Positions 23,150 through 49,029 of a DNA stretch of 64,000 bases are shown here, in pieces. The stretch covers positions 19,016,329 to 19,080,328 of the forward strand of contig NC_054877.1 in the NCBI RefSeq assembly GCF_018320785.1. The letters run 5' to 3'. The DNA comes from Cheilinus undulatus. Taxonomy: Eukaryota; Chordata; Actinopteri; Labriformes; Labridae. The notes beneath the pieces were generated by a model, which saw only the letters and a program-made list of their open reading frames with translations, was not told the DNA's origin and did not search any database. Positions within the stretch are counted from its first letter, which is position 1; each line of letters starts with the position of its first letter. The position numbers were made by a program, and so were the translations under genes.

Positions 23150-25480
23150 ACAACTGCGGTAATACATACTAAATGTGGGATTACTGTAACATCATTTAAG
23201 AAGGCCAAAATACAGTACATTGGAAAAGCACATAGGCTATGTTGTTTAGCACGCTATGGAGGGATTTGGCTGTATATGACTCACAATACATAAAACACAC
23301 TATACAGTGCAAAGTTGAGCTAATTGTACTTCATTTTTGTTTAAATAGTATCCCACCTATATACTGTGAACAACACAACAGATCTAACTACACGTACACT
23401 TACAGAGATGCAGGCTAAGGCCCTGTGCAGCTTAAGCATATCAACTATTAAGACAAATTGCAGCCTGTAGGTTCTAAACAAACAACTATCTGTTAAACTA
23501 ACACATCAACAGAAAGATAATGAACAAAACTTACTGTATTCCTCACATTTCCTCTTTTTTATAAAGGCAAAAACAACAAAAGAATGCATCCGTTATTCTC
23601 TCGAGCGATGTTCAAAGCCTCTCAGGAGCACTCCTGGGCTATTTTGGGACAGGCAACATCCTGGCTAATTTGCTTAATCTTTGCTCACACTTAATCAGCA
23701 TATCAAGGTAGGATAACAAGTGAAGGTAACAGGAAAGGTACAACAGCAGTCTGGTCATGTGTACCTCTATTAAAGTGATATTCAATCACAGAAACCATCA
23801 ACCATGTTTCTGAGACTGTGACCTACATTTTATCAAATCAATTTTTTTTTCAATTATTTCTGAGCTCAAGCTTTAAAAAGGTGGAATGAAATACAAAAAC
23901 AAGTGCTAATCAAGTAATCTCTGCTTATGCAGCTGTAAAATTTCTAACTTGTTACTTCAACTAAAAGACAAAGTGAAAAAGGAACTAACTGAATGAATTA
24001 GTGATTGGGTAAAGAATTAAAAAGCGTAGTGGGAACCATAATAACTCAGTTACCCAGGAAGGGGCTAGAAAAGCTCATGAAGAGGTGTGGACTCTCCTGA
24101 TCAGATGATATTACTAAATCTTAACTGCTTTGTACATATATCACAGGTGGCTAGCACTGTTGCCCATTTGCAAGCAGCCTACATAAGCTGATTGGAGAAG
24201 TCCTGGCCTAATAAGGATTAAGTGAAAGATTTTGCGCACTTGCGCTTACAGCATGAGGTAGAAAAAGGTCTTAAGAGCCCACTTTTACCTCACAGCAGGT
24301 ATTGGATATATGCTGTTGCATTTCAGAACACAGTGCATCACTATTTGCACCTTTAAATAACCTTGTCAAACTCATCACTGATAAATGTGACAGTAATTTT
24401 ACAAATACTGCTCTTTTGTTTCCAATTACATCCAAGGGTTTGAACCATGCACAGTCTTTAGTGATTAATCACTTAATTGCATCAGGGGGTGAAAGCTGTG
24501 TCACTTCACTGCTGCCATCAGACAGAGTTCCAATTATTAATTGCCTCTTACTGTGTAAAAGCAGCTAATACTTCTCACACACGTGCAGTGTCATAGAGGG
24601 TACAGGTAGAAGGTGACTGGCTAGTAGGGGATTCAAGGAGGGGCCTGTGGGGGTCAAACAGAGTCCAACACGAAGAGCTATTCCAGTGCTCCTCGCGCCT
24701 TAATATGGACATATAAATGTGGCTGCTTATTAATATTCTGGCAAGTGTTTTAACATGTTAACACATTGTTGTAAACAAAAAACTTTGCATCTCTTTTGTT
24801 TGATTTGATATAACAACTATAATAATACAAGAAGTGATATAAGGCAGATGTTTCCTTTATTTCTTCCTTTTCTTTTTTTACATTTCTGTTAAATAATTCA
24901 AATCATTTGCGGTGATTAACCTCGCTTCAGTCTCTGAGGGGAAATGTCACCAGCTGATCTGTTTGGATTAGTAAGATCCAACTAAGCAAGTCAATCAGTG
25001 CCACATAAGTGCAGTGTAAGGTCGACAGTGTGCCATCACTAAGATTCCTACATCATGATACTCAAGGGTCAAAGGTCTGATCTGTGCAATGGCATTCTTC
25101 TCATAGCTGAGTTTTCCATTTTGGCTTTGTTCTGGTAAAATGAAGCATTGTCTACTTTTGATCCACCATTAGCAGTTGTAATTGTCATATTGGGTTGTCA
25201 ATCGAATGTTTTCTTCCTTTTTATTAGTATAGCTTTTTTTGTGATCACAAAATGAAAGCTCAGGTTACTAAGCTGTTTGATCTAAATATTTTATAGTAAT
25301 GCCTGGAAAAGTTATGCTCTTTTAGCTTCAGAAATCATCTGGATTCAAAAATACTTGCTGTATTTTGTTTTTAATTGTTTGGTCCTTCAGACGAGCTGCA
25401 GATAATATATGAAACATAAACTTCTTTATTCCTCCTGTTTTCTTTTTAAAGTGGCTGTGTATAGATAGGCCTATTCAGAA
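23150..25480. other. intergenic stretch between RP1 and TCEA1
   Basis: I see no supported coding exon. The unmapped non-coding first exon and promoter of RP1 should lie upstream of 21281 on the minus strand and may be in this stretch, but I cannot place them. Confidence 0.4.
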
Positions 25481-25487
25481 CACAATG

Positions 25488-26676
25488 ATAAACTACATGG
25501 ACAAAAGCATTTAGCCACACCTGTTAATTACTGAATTCAGGTGTTTCAATCAAACCTGTTGCTACAGGTGAATAAAATCAAGCACCTAGCCATGCAGTTT
25601 CATTTTGAAAAAAAAAAAAATCTATGGAAAATAAATCATTTTGAACAGTGATGGATGCCACCGTTGCAATAAGATGGTTTCTGAAATTTCATCCCTGCTG
25701 GATATTCCACAGTCACCTGTCAGTGATACTATTAGAATGTGGAAATGTTTAGGAACAACAGACTCTCAGCCACAAGGCAGGAGACCACATAAAAACACAG
25801 AGCAGTCTACCGCTAAGATGCATGGCATGTTAAAGTTGCCAGTGCTCTACTGACTTCCATAACTGAAGAGTTCTGAACTTCCAGTGGCATTAATGTAAGC
25901 AAAAAAAAACTGTACAGCAGGACATTAATGGAATAATTTTTTATGGTCTAGCAGCAACATGTAAGCCTTGCATCACCACATCCAATGCCAAGCATAAGAT
26001 GGAGTAGTGTAAAGCACACCAACCCTGGACAGTGGAGCAGAGCAAACGTATTCTGTAGAGTGAAGAACCCCACTTCTCTGTTTGGCAGTCAGATGGGTAA
26101 GTTTGGGTTTGGCAGATGCTGAGAGAATGTTACCTGCCTGACTGCACTGTGCCAACTGTGAAGTTTGTTAGAGGAGGGATAATGGTATGGAGCTGCTTTT
26201 TAGGGTTCAGTCTCAGTCCTGTATCTCCAGTGAAAGGCAATCTTAATGTTTCAGCATTCCAAGACATTTTTGATAATGCCGTGCTTCCAACTTTGTGGCA
26301 GTAGTTTGAGGAAGGCACTTTTCTATTCCATCAATGCCCCAATGCACAAAGTAGAGACATGGTTTGATGAGTTTGCTGTGTAAGAACTTGACTGGCCCAC
26401 ACAGAGCCCTGACCTCAGCCCCATTACCTCTGGGATGAACTGGAATGGAAATTGCCAGGCAGGTCTTCTCATCCAGCACCAGTACCTGTGCTCATAAATG
26501 CTCTGCAGAATGAATGGACACAATTTTCCATAAAAACACTCCAAAATCTTGTGGAAGCTTTCCATGAAGAGTGTGCTGTCTTATGAGTTCAATCTCCATG
26601 TATTTGAATACTATGTCATTACAGTCCCAGTTGCTGAAATGGTCAGGCGACCACATATTGTTGCCCGTATAGTGTA
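25488..26676 (+). mobile_element. Tc1-like transposon, near full length, dead
   Basis: The left end 'aactacatggacaaaag' and right end 'ttgcccgtatagtgta' form decayed inverted repeats of the type that starts tacactatatggacaaaag. Between them lies a Tc1-like transposase gene in plus orientation, recognisable at 26160-26480 in phrases for MVWSCF and a later SPDL-like catalytic region, but shifted and stopped many times. At about 1.2 kb it is shorter than usual for Tc1. Confidence 0.7.
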
Positions 26677-27179
26677 TGTTACATTGCAATATCTGAGCAC
26701 CCAAGTTAACGTTCTGCATTTCTATTTGGTAACTCGTTTAATGGGAATACAACGATGTCAGGGTTGTAAAGATCCATCAAATGTATAGTCTTCACGAAAT
26801 TTTTCATAGTCTAATATATTTTTATCATTTCACTTTACATCTGGGGACAACCCCACTGAAATCGTCTGGTATTTTTTTCATGAGTAAATACAGAGTTATC
26901 CATTTCAGCAGACTACATTTCTAACACTGGAAGAGTTCAAGCTGCACATTGGCTCCACCTAACGGCAAATGTACACACACGTCAAATGCTCTCAAAAAAG
27001 CTTTCTCTGAAAGCACACGCTAGTCCAGAACAATTTACAATTGTGAGATATCTGTATGAAAGCGAAGTACATGCCCTTTTGATGCACAGTGATCATATGC
27101 TACTGTCTGCTTTGACAGCTTAGCGGGGATACATGAACCACTATCTATTAACTATACCTGATCTCATCGTGCATCGACT

Positions 27180-27325
27180 AGTCAGGTCTGCTACACAGCG
27201 GAGGATCCGTGTGCGGTCCCGGTCCGTCAAGTAGACGCCACCGCTCTCACGTTAGTGGCGTGGTCTTTGTTACGATTTTTCCCCCTTTTTGGTCCCAATT
27301 ACTTAATTTCTTCGGATCAGTCAAC
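27180..27325 (+). promoter_or_regulatory. TCEA1 5' UTR and probable promoter region
   Basis: A local rise in CpG (27195-27250, for example 'gtgcggtcccggtccgtcaa') just upstream of the first coding exon fits a housekeeping promoter. There is no clear TATA box. The reading frame is open upstream to 27209, but the first ATG is at 27326. Confidence 0.5.
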
Positions 27326-33524
<6,199 letters not shown>

Positions 33525-33910
33525 ATCGGCGGGTGTTTCCACGGCACTCCGACAAGTAGCAAAATTCCTGGACCAGGTTTTGTCTCTCTGCAACAGATTG
33601 GAGCTTTGCATTGTTTGGTACATGGTGCACAACATGCCCTACAAAGACGCCACTGCGGTTACCGTTTGAATAAAAGCCCCGTTCATAGATTGAGCTCGTT
33701 GTCAGATCCCCTAACACCCTCCCCAAAAAAATCTTTTACTATTGTTATTAGTTGTTTCTCACTGTCAGATATATGCGATCAGTCTTGTCTCATTCTTTTA
33801 TCTGCATTTTTTTATATGTAGTTTTAACACTTTGGACAATGTTGTTTTGCTTTCCCCCTCACAACATTGCATTGTTTTATTTAATTTCCCAATAAAAGTG
33901 TAATCCATTT
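33525..33910 (+). other. TCEA1 3' UTR with polyadenylation signals
   Basis: AATAAA occurs at 33891-33896, a good main signal, and also at 33669-33674. There is no other coding content. The open frames in this segment are unrelated to known proteins. Confidence 0.65.
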
Positions 33911-34692
33911 GATTAAAAGAAGTGCTTTTCATTCGTCTGCAGCCTCTTGCTTCTGTGAACAGTATACTGATGCCATTAAGGATCTTTGTGTGAGTGTACA
34001 TTTGTTGGTGGAATATTTAACACATCAAAGTGAGTACTGATGAATGCATATTAATCTGTGCAGGGACAGCATAATGTCATTGGCTGAACCGGGAAGACAC
34101 ACACTTGTGTCCCTTTGCTTGAGGTTTTATTAATTGCCAGGTGCAACCACTTTGTGTTGACTAGCTGTTGTGCTGCTTCACCAAAGAAACTGAACCCAGA
34201 GAAGTCACATGGGTCTGTTTAATCAGTGAACTTACAGGAGGCATTGCAGCAAAATATATTTATTTTTTACCCTCATTGCACTCTCTTATTTGTGTATAAC
34301 CTAGTACAGGTCATCTCTTCATACATTATTGGTTCTTACCTCTAAAGGAAACTTTAAACTTATTTCCCTTGTAAAAACAATTGTAAAACATTTTTTTTTA
34401 TTTATCTGGGACTGCATTTGATAAAAGTAAAGTGTAAACATCTTAAGCTGCACTGTTTCTCAACTTCGATATTGGGAACCTCCCAAAACTTATCAAAATA
34501 TGAAAAATGTTTCACAGAGAAATCTTTATGATATGAAAGTGTGCTAAAAAATGAATATGTAAAAGTGTATTCTTATACCCCATAAGGAAGTATTCATTAG
34601 TGATGTATGAATACATATATTCTTAATGTTTGCCAAAAAAGTAGAAGTTTACAGAAGGTCATGAGTTGCAAGGTTGAACATGGCCTTACATA

Positions 34693-36067
34693 CAGTGCCT
34701 ATACAAAGTTTTCACCCCCTTTGATGTTTCATGATTTTATAAATCCATCATGGTCAACATAATTAGCCTCTTTTAAATTGAAAACGAACTCTTTAATGTT
34801 GAAGTATAAAGAGTTCTACAAAGAAACGTCAAATGAAAATATGTTATGAAAAATAGGTGACTGCATAGGTACTCACCCCCTTCTAGTCAGTGTTTTGTAG
34901 ATGCACCTTTGGCTACAATCCCAGTGCTGAGTCTGTGTGGATAGGTCTAAGTCAGGTTTGCACATCTGGACAGGAATTTTACTCTATTCTTTGCAAAAAT
35001 GCTCAACCTCTATCAGATTGCACAGGGATTGAGAGAGAACAGTCCTTTTCAAGTCCAGCCACAAATTCTCTATTGTGCTAAGGTCTGGGCTTTGACTTGG
35101 CCACTCCAGAACATTCACCTTGTTGTATTTAAACCATTTCTGTGTAGCTTTCGTTGTATGCTTTGGGTCATTGTCTTGCTGGAAAATAAATATTTTCCCA
35201 AGCGATAGTTCTGTTGCAGGCTGAATGAGATTGTCTGATACTTTGCTGCTTTCATTTCACCCTCTACCTTTATAAGCCTTCCAGAGCCAGCTGCTGAGAA
35301 GTATCCCACAGCATGATGCTACCACCACCATGCTTAACAGTGGGGATGGTGTGTTTGTGGTGATGTGGAGAGTTTGGTGTCTGCCAAACATAGCTTCTTG
35401 TCTGATGGCCAAAAAGCATCATTCTGGTCTCATCAGTTAAAAGAACTGTCTCCCTTTAGATCATGGAGTTTCCCACGTGCCTTTTGGTAAACTCAGTTGA
35501 GATTTAATGAGTTTTCTTCAACAGTGGCTTTCTCTTTGCCACTCTCCCATACAGCTTTGACTGTTGAAGAATTCAGGCAGCAGTTTCAGAGTCTCTCCCA
35601 TCTCAGCTGTTGAAGCTTGTAACTCCTTCAGAGTAGTCATGAGTTTCTTGGTGGCCTCTCTCACTAGTCTCCTTCTTGCACAGTCACCCAGTTTGTGAGG
35701 ATGTTTTTTTTTTATCCATCCCCTGACTTTATACCTTTCAATTACCGTTTCTCTGAGTTGCTTGGAGTGTTCTTTTGTCTTCATGGTGTGACTTCTCTGG
35801 GAAATGGTCCCCATTTCACTAATTAATAGACTACTAGCACCAATTGGCTGGACCTCTTGAATTAAAAGGGGATGAAAATTTATGCAATCACTATTTCACC
35901 TTACATATATTTTTATTTTATCAACATTGCTTTGTAAAAATCTGTTTTTACCTTGATATCAAAAATATTTTTTGTCAAAAAAGCCAAATTGTATTGACCC
36001 TGATTGATTTATAAAATCAATAAAAGGGTAAAACACCCAAGGAAGTGAAAACTTTTCATAGGCACTA
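34693..36067 (-). mobile_element. Tc1-like transposon, about 1.37 kb, dead
   Basis: The ends cagtgcctatacaaagtttt and its inverted partner 'aaaacttttcataggcact' are good terminal repeats. The minus strand holds transposase pieces: an N-terminal part with MKTKEHSKQLRETVIERYK (35814-35518) and a later part with MGYFSAAGSGRLIKVEGEM (35309-35115). They are separated by frame breaks. It is the same family as 54.4-55.2 kb. Confidence 0.8.
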
Positions 36068-36069
36068 AC

Positions 36070-38155
36070 TACATTTTTGTGTTCTTATGTGGAAAACATG
36101 TTTTCAAGACCAGAGTATGTGTTAATTGAAAATGGAGAAGTAAACCTCCATTTTCAAAAATACCAACCTGTGGACTAGGCCTCATTAAGTAATCTGGTTG
36201 TTTTCTTGAGATTGCATCTTATTTATCTCATTATCTTGCAATAACAATGACTTCTGTTTGTGATAACAATTTGTGGGTTTTTTTCTCTAGAGATAGTTTG
36301 TTTTATTGTAATAGCATGATCTTTTTCTGGTTCTTGTAAGATAGGCTGGTCTCTGAAATATGTCAGACCATGACATCACATCGCCCATACAAACAAGGCG
36401 AGTTGAGCCTATCTCTTTTCTTTTCCCTTTTTTGTGCTGTCGTAACCCTGGAAATGTAAGATAAATATTTGAGATCTTAAGAAAACAATGATAACCAGTT
36501 GTTAGCACTGGAAAACAGAAAATATGTGTCCTCTTCAGGCTTCTGTAGTTCTGTAATGAAATCATTCAGTAGTCAGTAAAATTATTGTGCTTTATTTTAT
36601 CTCAATCAAAATGCCCACAAGTCATTATTTTCTCTGAGTAGCAGAAAAAACTAAACCATATACTGTAAACATTCACATTATTTGTTTTTTTAAAAATGTA
36701 TTCTTCAGTAAACTCAGCGCAAAATAACACATTTCATATAGTAAACAGAAGAAAAATCAACATTTATAGGCATCACTCCAAACCATTGGCTTAGATTGTG
36801 TTTTGAGGTTGATCTGCGCGGTGTATCCAACAGCTCAAATTGCACATAGTAAGATAAAGTTAACTCTAAGACGAAGAAGTGCCAACATGAAGCACAGGTT
36901 GGCAAGAAGTTCAGATCAACCAGCCCTATCCATTGATCTCTGTTTGCCCTCAGCAAATAAAACATGTGTAGTCATCACAGTCCGTTATTTTGATAGGCAG
37001 CTCTCCCAAAACTGGACTGATTTACTCACGACTAAGGTATCAAGACGAAACACATGCGATAAATTGGCCAAAAGAGGGGCAATATCTGGTAAACTGGCCC
37101 GGTGCTCCAGTAACCTCCACCATCATGGCAAGAGTCTGAAAACTGTTGCCCATGAGAAAGATGTCATAAAATTGAATGTCAAGGCACTTCCCCATGAGAG
37201 GATCTTGTCTTTGAGTGACACATTTGTGAGGCAACAAAGTAATTCAACTAAAACTAGATCAGAACACATAAAAGTTTTTATAACTTGGCAACTCCAATTT
37301 TTGTCAACAGAAACACTCTCCATAAGCATACAAACACAGTTTACACGTTAGCTTTGGTGTTGCCGCTAACCTGGCCTGAACAGACACCACACAAAAGACG
37401 GTGATTTTGTATGAAACCATCTTATTAAACAAGAAAGGCTGTAGTCTGCAATTTCCTCTTAATTTCCTGAAAAATTAGAGTGTATTTAAGTACTTAAAAC
37501 TGAAGGAACAATATAAGTTTAACAACTCTTAGAGGTTATGAGTCTAAAATGACAATAAATCTAATTTAGCCTAGAGAAAGCAAAAAAAGCTGTAAGTGAA
37601 CAGTTGGATCAGTGTTTTGACAGTGGAAGAATATACTTTTTTTCTAACAATATAGTTTTTAAAGAATAAAAAAACAACCTGTGATGGACCAAAAAACAAT
37701 CTATTTCATATCTGTATGATAAATAGGAGCTATAGAAAACAGTTTCTTAACTTAGCTTACAGCTGCAAACCAAGTGAAAGTGCTAGCTTGTCTCTGTCAC
37801 AAACAAATTCTCAAATTAGCACAGCTAAAGCTAGCTAACACGTTACATCTAATTTGATTTGAAATGAAAGAACAGTTCTTTCTAGGAGCAGTGTATTTTC
37901 TGCACTTTCTTCTGGCCTTAACTGATCAGTAGGTAGACTTCAGAACAATCTAGCTAGCTGTTCCAGTTTTTGGCTTTGCTAAGCCAACTAAAGTCTACCT
38001 GTAATGGACATGAAAGAGGTTAAACTCAATGTGCTGTAGGAAATAACAGAAAAAGACTAAGTGATGTGAGCTGTTGGTTGAAGAAGGAGGCTTTTGAAGC
38101 TAATCTACAGCGACTGCAATGTTTAAAATCCTATCAAAAACAAACTTAACAGAGC
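36070..38155. other. intergenic stretch between TCEA1 and RGS20
   Basis: Apart from the anonymous frame at 36803-37351, I see no gene, RNA or clear repeat here. Confidence 0.4.
36803..37351 (+). other. long anonymous open frame (182 codons)
   Basis: An ATG-started frame is open for 549 bases in AT-rich DNA. The translation is Lys/Arg/Ser-rich with no recognised domain, signal peptide or membrane segment. I see no splice sites that would link it to TCEA1 or RGS20. It may be chance or an eroded mobile-element frame. Confidence 0.2.
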
Positions 38156-38157
38156 TA

Positions 38158-38293
38158 AAAGGGCCTAGTGGTTAGGTTGTGCCCATTTACGCGGGCAGCC
38201 CGGCTTCAAGTTTAGACTGTGGCTCTTGCATGGCATCCCCAATCTCTCATCCCTGTTTCTGGCTCTATTACTGTCCTATCTTTTTCTAAGGGT
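38158..38293 (+). mobile_element. tRNA-derived SINE copy
   Basis: The head 'ggcctagtggttaggttgtg' resembles a tRNA A box, and 'gcccggcttcaagttt' resembles a B box. The body 'atctctcatccctgtttc' and 'tactgtcctatctttttcta' is shared with the copy at 46.04-46.2 kb. The A-rich tail is missing. Confidence 0.7.
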
Positions 38294-38299
38294 ACGGTC

Positions 38300-40420
38300 C
38301 CACTGAATCTGTCATAGCAATGATCTGATGGAGCTTTCTATCTTTTTTAAACGTAGGTGTCTTTTCTTTAAAAACTGAGCTCTGTATGGTGTTGTTATTA
38401 TACAGTAAACCAATGTTTCACTTTCACAGATGACTTTCAAATACTGAAAGAGAAATGCAGTGGTTTTTTTTTGTTCTGGCTTGTGCTTCGGGCGGATGCA
38501 AGCTACAAGCAAAGCATTTTGGGAGCCTGGATCTGTGTGAGGCCGGAAGGCGTTGGCACTTTTAAACACATTTTTTTGGTTCAATAAGTGAAATTTATCC
38601 ACAAAAATGAAATGTTGGTTTCCTCTATAGTACTTACACCTTATGGGCTTCAGTTTTAAGAAAAAGATACAACAGCAAGTAAGCTACAGAGGTTGAATTG
38701 ACACTTAGATGGATTCAGTGGGGCTGTATCACAATAAAGGCAAAAAGCCTCAACATAAATCTTAAAAAAAAAAGACATAACTTAACTAAGAAACAGACAG
38801 TAAGAGAGGCAAAAAGGTGGGGCTGAGGTGGGCTTTAAGCATCCTGACAAACAGCTACACCTTGCTGGCTTGAAGTCATATCAGCCATTACCATTATAAT
38901 GCATAACATACTATCCTTATTCAAACACAAGTTTTACAAGTGTCCATAAAGAAATGAACTATTCTGATCAAAACTGCTTTTTTAACTAGGCAGTAAACAT
39001 TGTCATTTTTACTGTAAAATCGTAATTTTTAACATGGGGCATATAAGTGACCTTGGTAGCCAGCATCAAGTGGGCACTTGAGGAACAGCAACTTTTTTAC
39101 CCACCTACTTCGGCTTCATGTTTCAACCATGGAGGTTAGTGCTTGTAAAATCTGTAAATCTAAGAGGAAGTAAATCTTACTTATGCTCAATGTGTTCACG
39201 TTTCTTTTTAATCAGTGTAAGAGTGGGTGCTGGTCCTGATTCTGGCTTTCTTTAGTACCCATCCTTCCCCCACTCTCTCCTCATATTTCTTGTTTGTCCT
39301 CTGTGTCCTATTAAAAAAGCCCCCAAATAAGCCTGGAAATAAGTACCAAACTTCTCAGCCTGTTTGATAACAAATTAATAGGAAATTGCAGACGAATGGA
39401 ATGAAATGTCACCCAAGATCTGTACATTTCTCCACACAGTACCCCTGCAGAACAGTTTGTTACATAAATAAATACCATTTATATTTGTATGTTTCTCTCT
39501 ATTGGCAATAGATTAACACATAATAAATACTTTTTTTGTTAAATACAATTACTTCAGTTCTTATATCTCACTGGTAAAAATACACTTCTAAGGTGTGCAG
39601 TCATTAACATTTGAATTTTAAATATCTGTTTAATATTGGAAATTCTTTGTGGTCAAAAAATAAAGTTTGAATACGCCTCCATCATTGACCTAAGCTCGTT
39701 TAAGAAACAATTGCACACCATTACAAGAGCTATCTTGACATTCTGTTATTTCTCCGATAACCACACCTACAGATGATTCAATCTCACACATTTTCCACAT
39801 GAACTGGAGTTGCCAAGTCACTGTCACAGGTATCAACGTGTGAGGTTAGGTAACAAAACAAGGGGAAAACCAAGATAAAATCATACAGTACCCCACAAAG
39901 CTGCCTGCAAGTAGAGCTAACATGTAGCCTTTGACTTGAGCTTTGATTTTCATACGCAGTAAATAGAACCAGGCGTCTCTACATAAAATACCCACAATTC
40001 CATTTTTACTATTTACAAACTCATAAATATATATAGTCTACAGTAGGAATCATTTTCCCCCAAAACAATCATACAAAAAATCAACGGACCATAAAAAACT
40101 CTGAACACAACTAAAATAGATTATTTCTAGTAAAGAAAAAGGAAACAAAAAATGTAATCATATTCCTTTGGAGTGTTTTGCTATGTTGATCTGTAGCAGT
40201 ACTTGTGATGTCGAGCCCTCGGGAGGTTTTGAGACCTGAGTGTCTTCGGTCAGGTGCAGATCACAATAGCGCTGATATCCCTGGGAGGGGCCAGACCCGA
40301 GGCCCGGATCATGTAATCCTACACTGAACATACAAAGAAAATGTTTAAAAAATGGGTAAGGAAGGAGGGGGTTTGGAGCTGATGGGGATAAAGAGTTAAA
40401 AGATCACAGGTCATCACCAC
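38300..40420. other. stretch downstream of RGS20
   Basis: It should include the RGS20 3' UTR (minus strand, below 40422). I see no canonical AATAAA on the minus strand close to the stop. An ATTAAA variant is at 39629-39634. A SINE piece lies inside, and nothing else is recognised. Confidence 0.4.
39246..39345 (+). mobile_element. SINE 3' body fragment
   Basis: It contains 'ccccactctctcctcatatt' and ends in 'aaaaagcccccaaataag', the same tail as the other SINE copies. The tRNA-like head is missing. Confidence 0.55.
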
Positions 40421-40421
40421 C

Positions 40422-46826
<6,405 letters not shown>

Positions 46827-48306
46827 GGGCTGCAGACAGAGGAGAAGGGGAGAGGAACTGAGGTGAGTGTTGAGATGTCAGGGAGAGAAGGTATTTTAGG
46901 TTTTGTCTCAGATTTTTTGATAGCCTGAAAAAGTCCAGTGTGACATCTTGACAGAGCATCCTTTACCATTGTAGCTATTTATTGGGTGTTTTTAATTTGC
47001 CACTCAGCAGTTGCAGTATGTTTTTGTAATGTGTGCTGGAGCTCTGTGGTCAGAGCTTGTGCTGGCATGCCGAGAAGTCACGCTGTAAAGGAATGCTGTT
47101 CAATGCACTCAGGGCAAAAGTGTTAAAAATAATTTGATTATTTTTTTCTGCGTCTAAATATGAGCCATCCAAGCACTTCAAATTTAGAGCTTGCTGCATG
47201 TTCTTTCATGCACTGTAACTGCATGTGTGAAAAGGACAGATGGTTAGCCATGAGCACAATGTCCAATAATTTGAAATATCCCATTTGTGAAAGTCTGAGT
47301 GTGATTGCAGAGCATTTAAGGATATGCATTGCTACTGATCTCCTAAAGAAATTATGCAAATTAAAATAATATGACTATTGCCTTTAGAGGACTTTTAATC
47401 ATAAAGTGCAACTTTGTCAAGCACTTTTTTGCCACATTTGTGTTCTAAAAGCTCTCAAGCATCCTCATCTGAAGTCCCATTAAGCTTTGAAGGCCTGTAT
47501 GGATTACAGACAGGCTCTACTCAGAATGACTTCTTGTCTGATTTCAACAAATGTGTCATCACCGGGTTAGACACTGACACATCCTGTCAGATCATTTATG
47601 TAACAAAGCTGTCGCTCCAAACACACGGCATCACCCGGCTACTATACCTGACACTAGATAGATTTGGTACATGGGAGGGGGGCCCAAAGGCGCAGCTTGC
47701 AAATCTATGACCGCAGCATCGCTCTATCACAGCCTTTCAGTGAATACAATACCATTTTGGTCATTTCTAAAATGGATCCGCGCGCGTTTTTTTTCTCTCT
47801 CTCGCTTGAATCAAGAGCTGCAGATCCCGTGCGTCTTGCCAAATGGCATATTTTACGCGTTAGGTGTCGGGTGCTTCGAAGCTGACACAATTGCAGTACG
47901 CTATGGCTTGACTCAACAGCTATAGACGATGAAATGGGGGGTGGGGGTGGTCGTATCCATTCAAAGGAGAAACCATGATAACACCAAATAAAACCATTCT
48001 TTTCAATCTCACTGTTGCAGAAAATGTGATCGACACTTGAGGTTTAATGGCTCCCGAACGACTGGACGGCAGAAAGCGTTGCATTAGCTGCTCACACATC
48101 ACATCAATGGAAAGTGCCACCGTGAAGAACCGTAAGAGCTTCATCGCCCTGGACAACCACCGAAAAGACACTGCCTAGCTCTGTTAAAAGCCCACTATAC
48201 AACACAGATAGTGACATGCCATTAAAAAAACGCCTGGACACGGCGTCAAACGCTCCGATCACCAAATATCCGTGCAATGATACATCTGTTTGCTACCAGT
48301 ACTTAC

Positions 48307-48420
48307 AATTTCACCATGTATGCACAGCGAGAAGAGGTAATTCTTTGCCTTGATTACATCCGATGGCACATAAGGCTTTTTTTCCCCCCGACCGGCTGCT
48401 CCAAGTCAGTACGCATGCGT
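48307..48420 (-). promoter_or_regulatory. candidate RGS20 first (untranslated) exon and promoter
   Basis: A strong donor (gaaatt|GTAAGT, GT at 48306-48305) follows a CpG-containing segment that starts with the palindrome ACGCATGCGT (48411-48420), an NRF1-like core. Splicing to the acceptor before the RGS20 ATG gives a leader whose in-frame reading is open but lacks an ATG, with a TGA just upstream. Confidence 0.4.
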
Positions 48421-48519
48421 CTTCTCTCTCAACTCGTAGTAGTCAAGTGATGAGCGTAAAGCCCGGCAGGCTGTATGTCACAGGTTGACAGTGGAGGTCC
48501 TTTACCCTGCTTTAGTATG

Positions 48520-49029
48520 TCACAGACGCCTAATACTCGATATTCAAGCAATACAATCTATGATGTCATGTTACAATTAGGGAAATACAGTTTAAACATC
48601 AAAAGATGAGGCGAAATAAGTAAAAAAAAAACTTCATTTTAGCTGTAATGATGTCAGATTTCAGAGGAATATTAGCCAAAAATAATGATTTCATCAGCAC
48701 TCTGCACAGTCGCTGTCTATGGTGCTGAAACAGCCACATGCTGATGTAGCAGTAGTTGAGCTTAAACCAGAAAGGCTTTCACTGGCAATGTTATGTCATT
48801 AGTGAAGTTTAGTCTTAGATTTCTACTCCTGTTTCGTGAGCTCTGGGTGAGCTTTAATCTGCTTGTCACATACATGTACGCCCACGTCCTGTCTTTGGAT
48901 TCTATCAGGGAGAGGCATTCATATAAAAATCTGCACCCTTAAGTCAGTGCAAACACAGACATCTACAATTTTGCACTTTTTTATTACTCTTTTGTGTTTT
49001 GCAGACATGTCAGTACTACACATGTAAAA
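48520..49029. other. gene-free stretch
   Basis: Probable 5' flank of RGS20. I see no exon or repeat that I can support. Confidence 0.35.

Noticed and set aside
27209..27325. N-terminal extension of TCEA1 from a GTG at 27209
   Set aside because: There is no ATG. The frame is open by chance in the 5' UTR, and the ATG at 27326 has good context and fits the family length.
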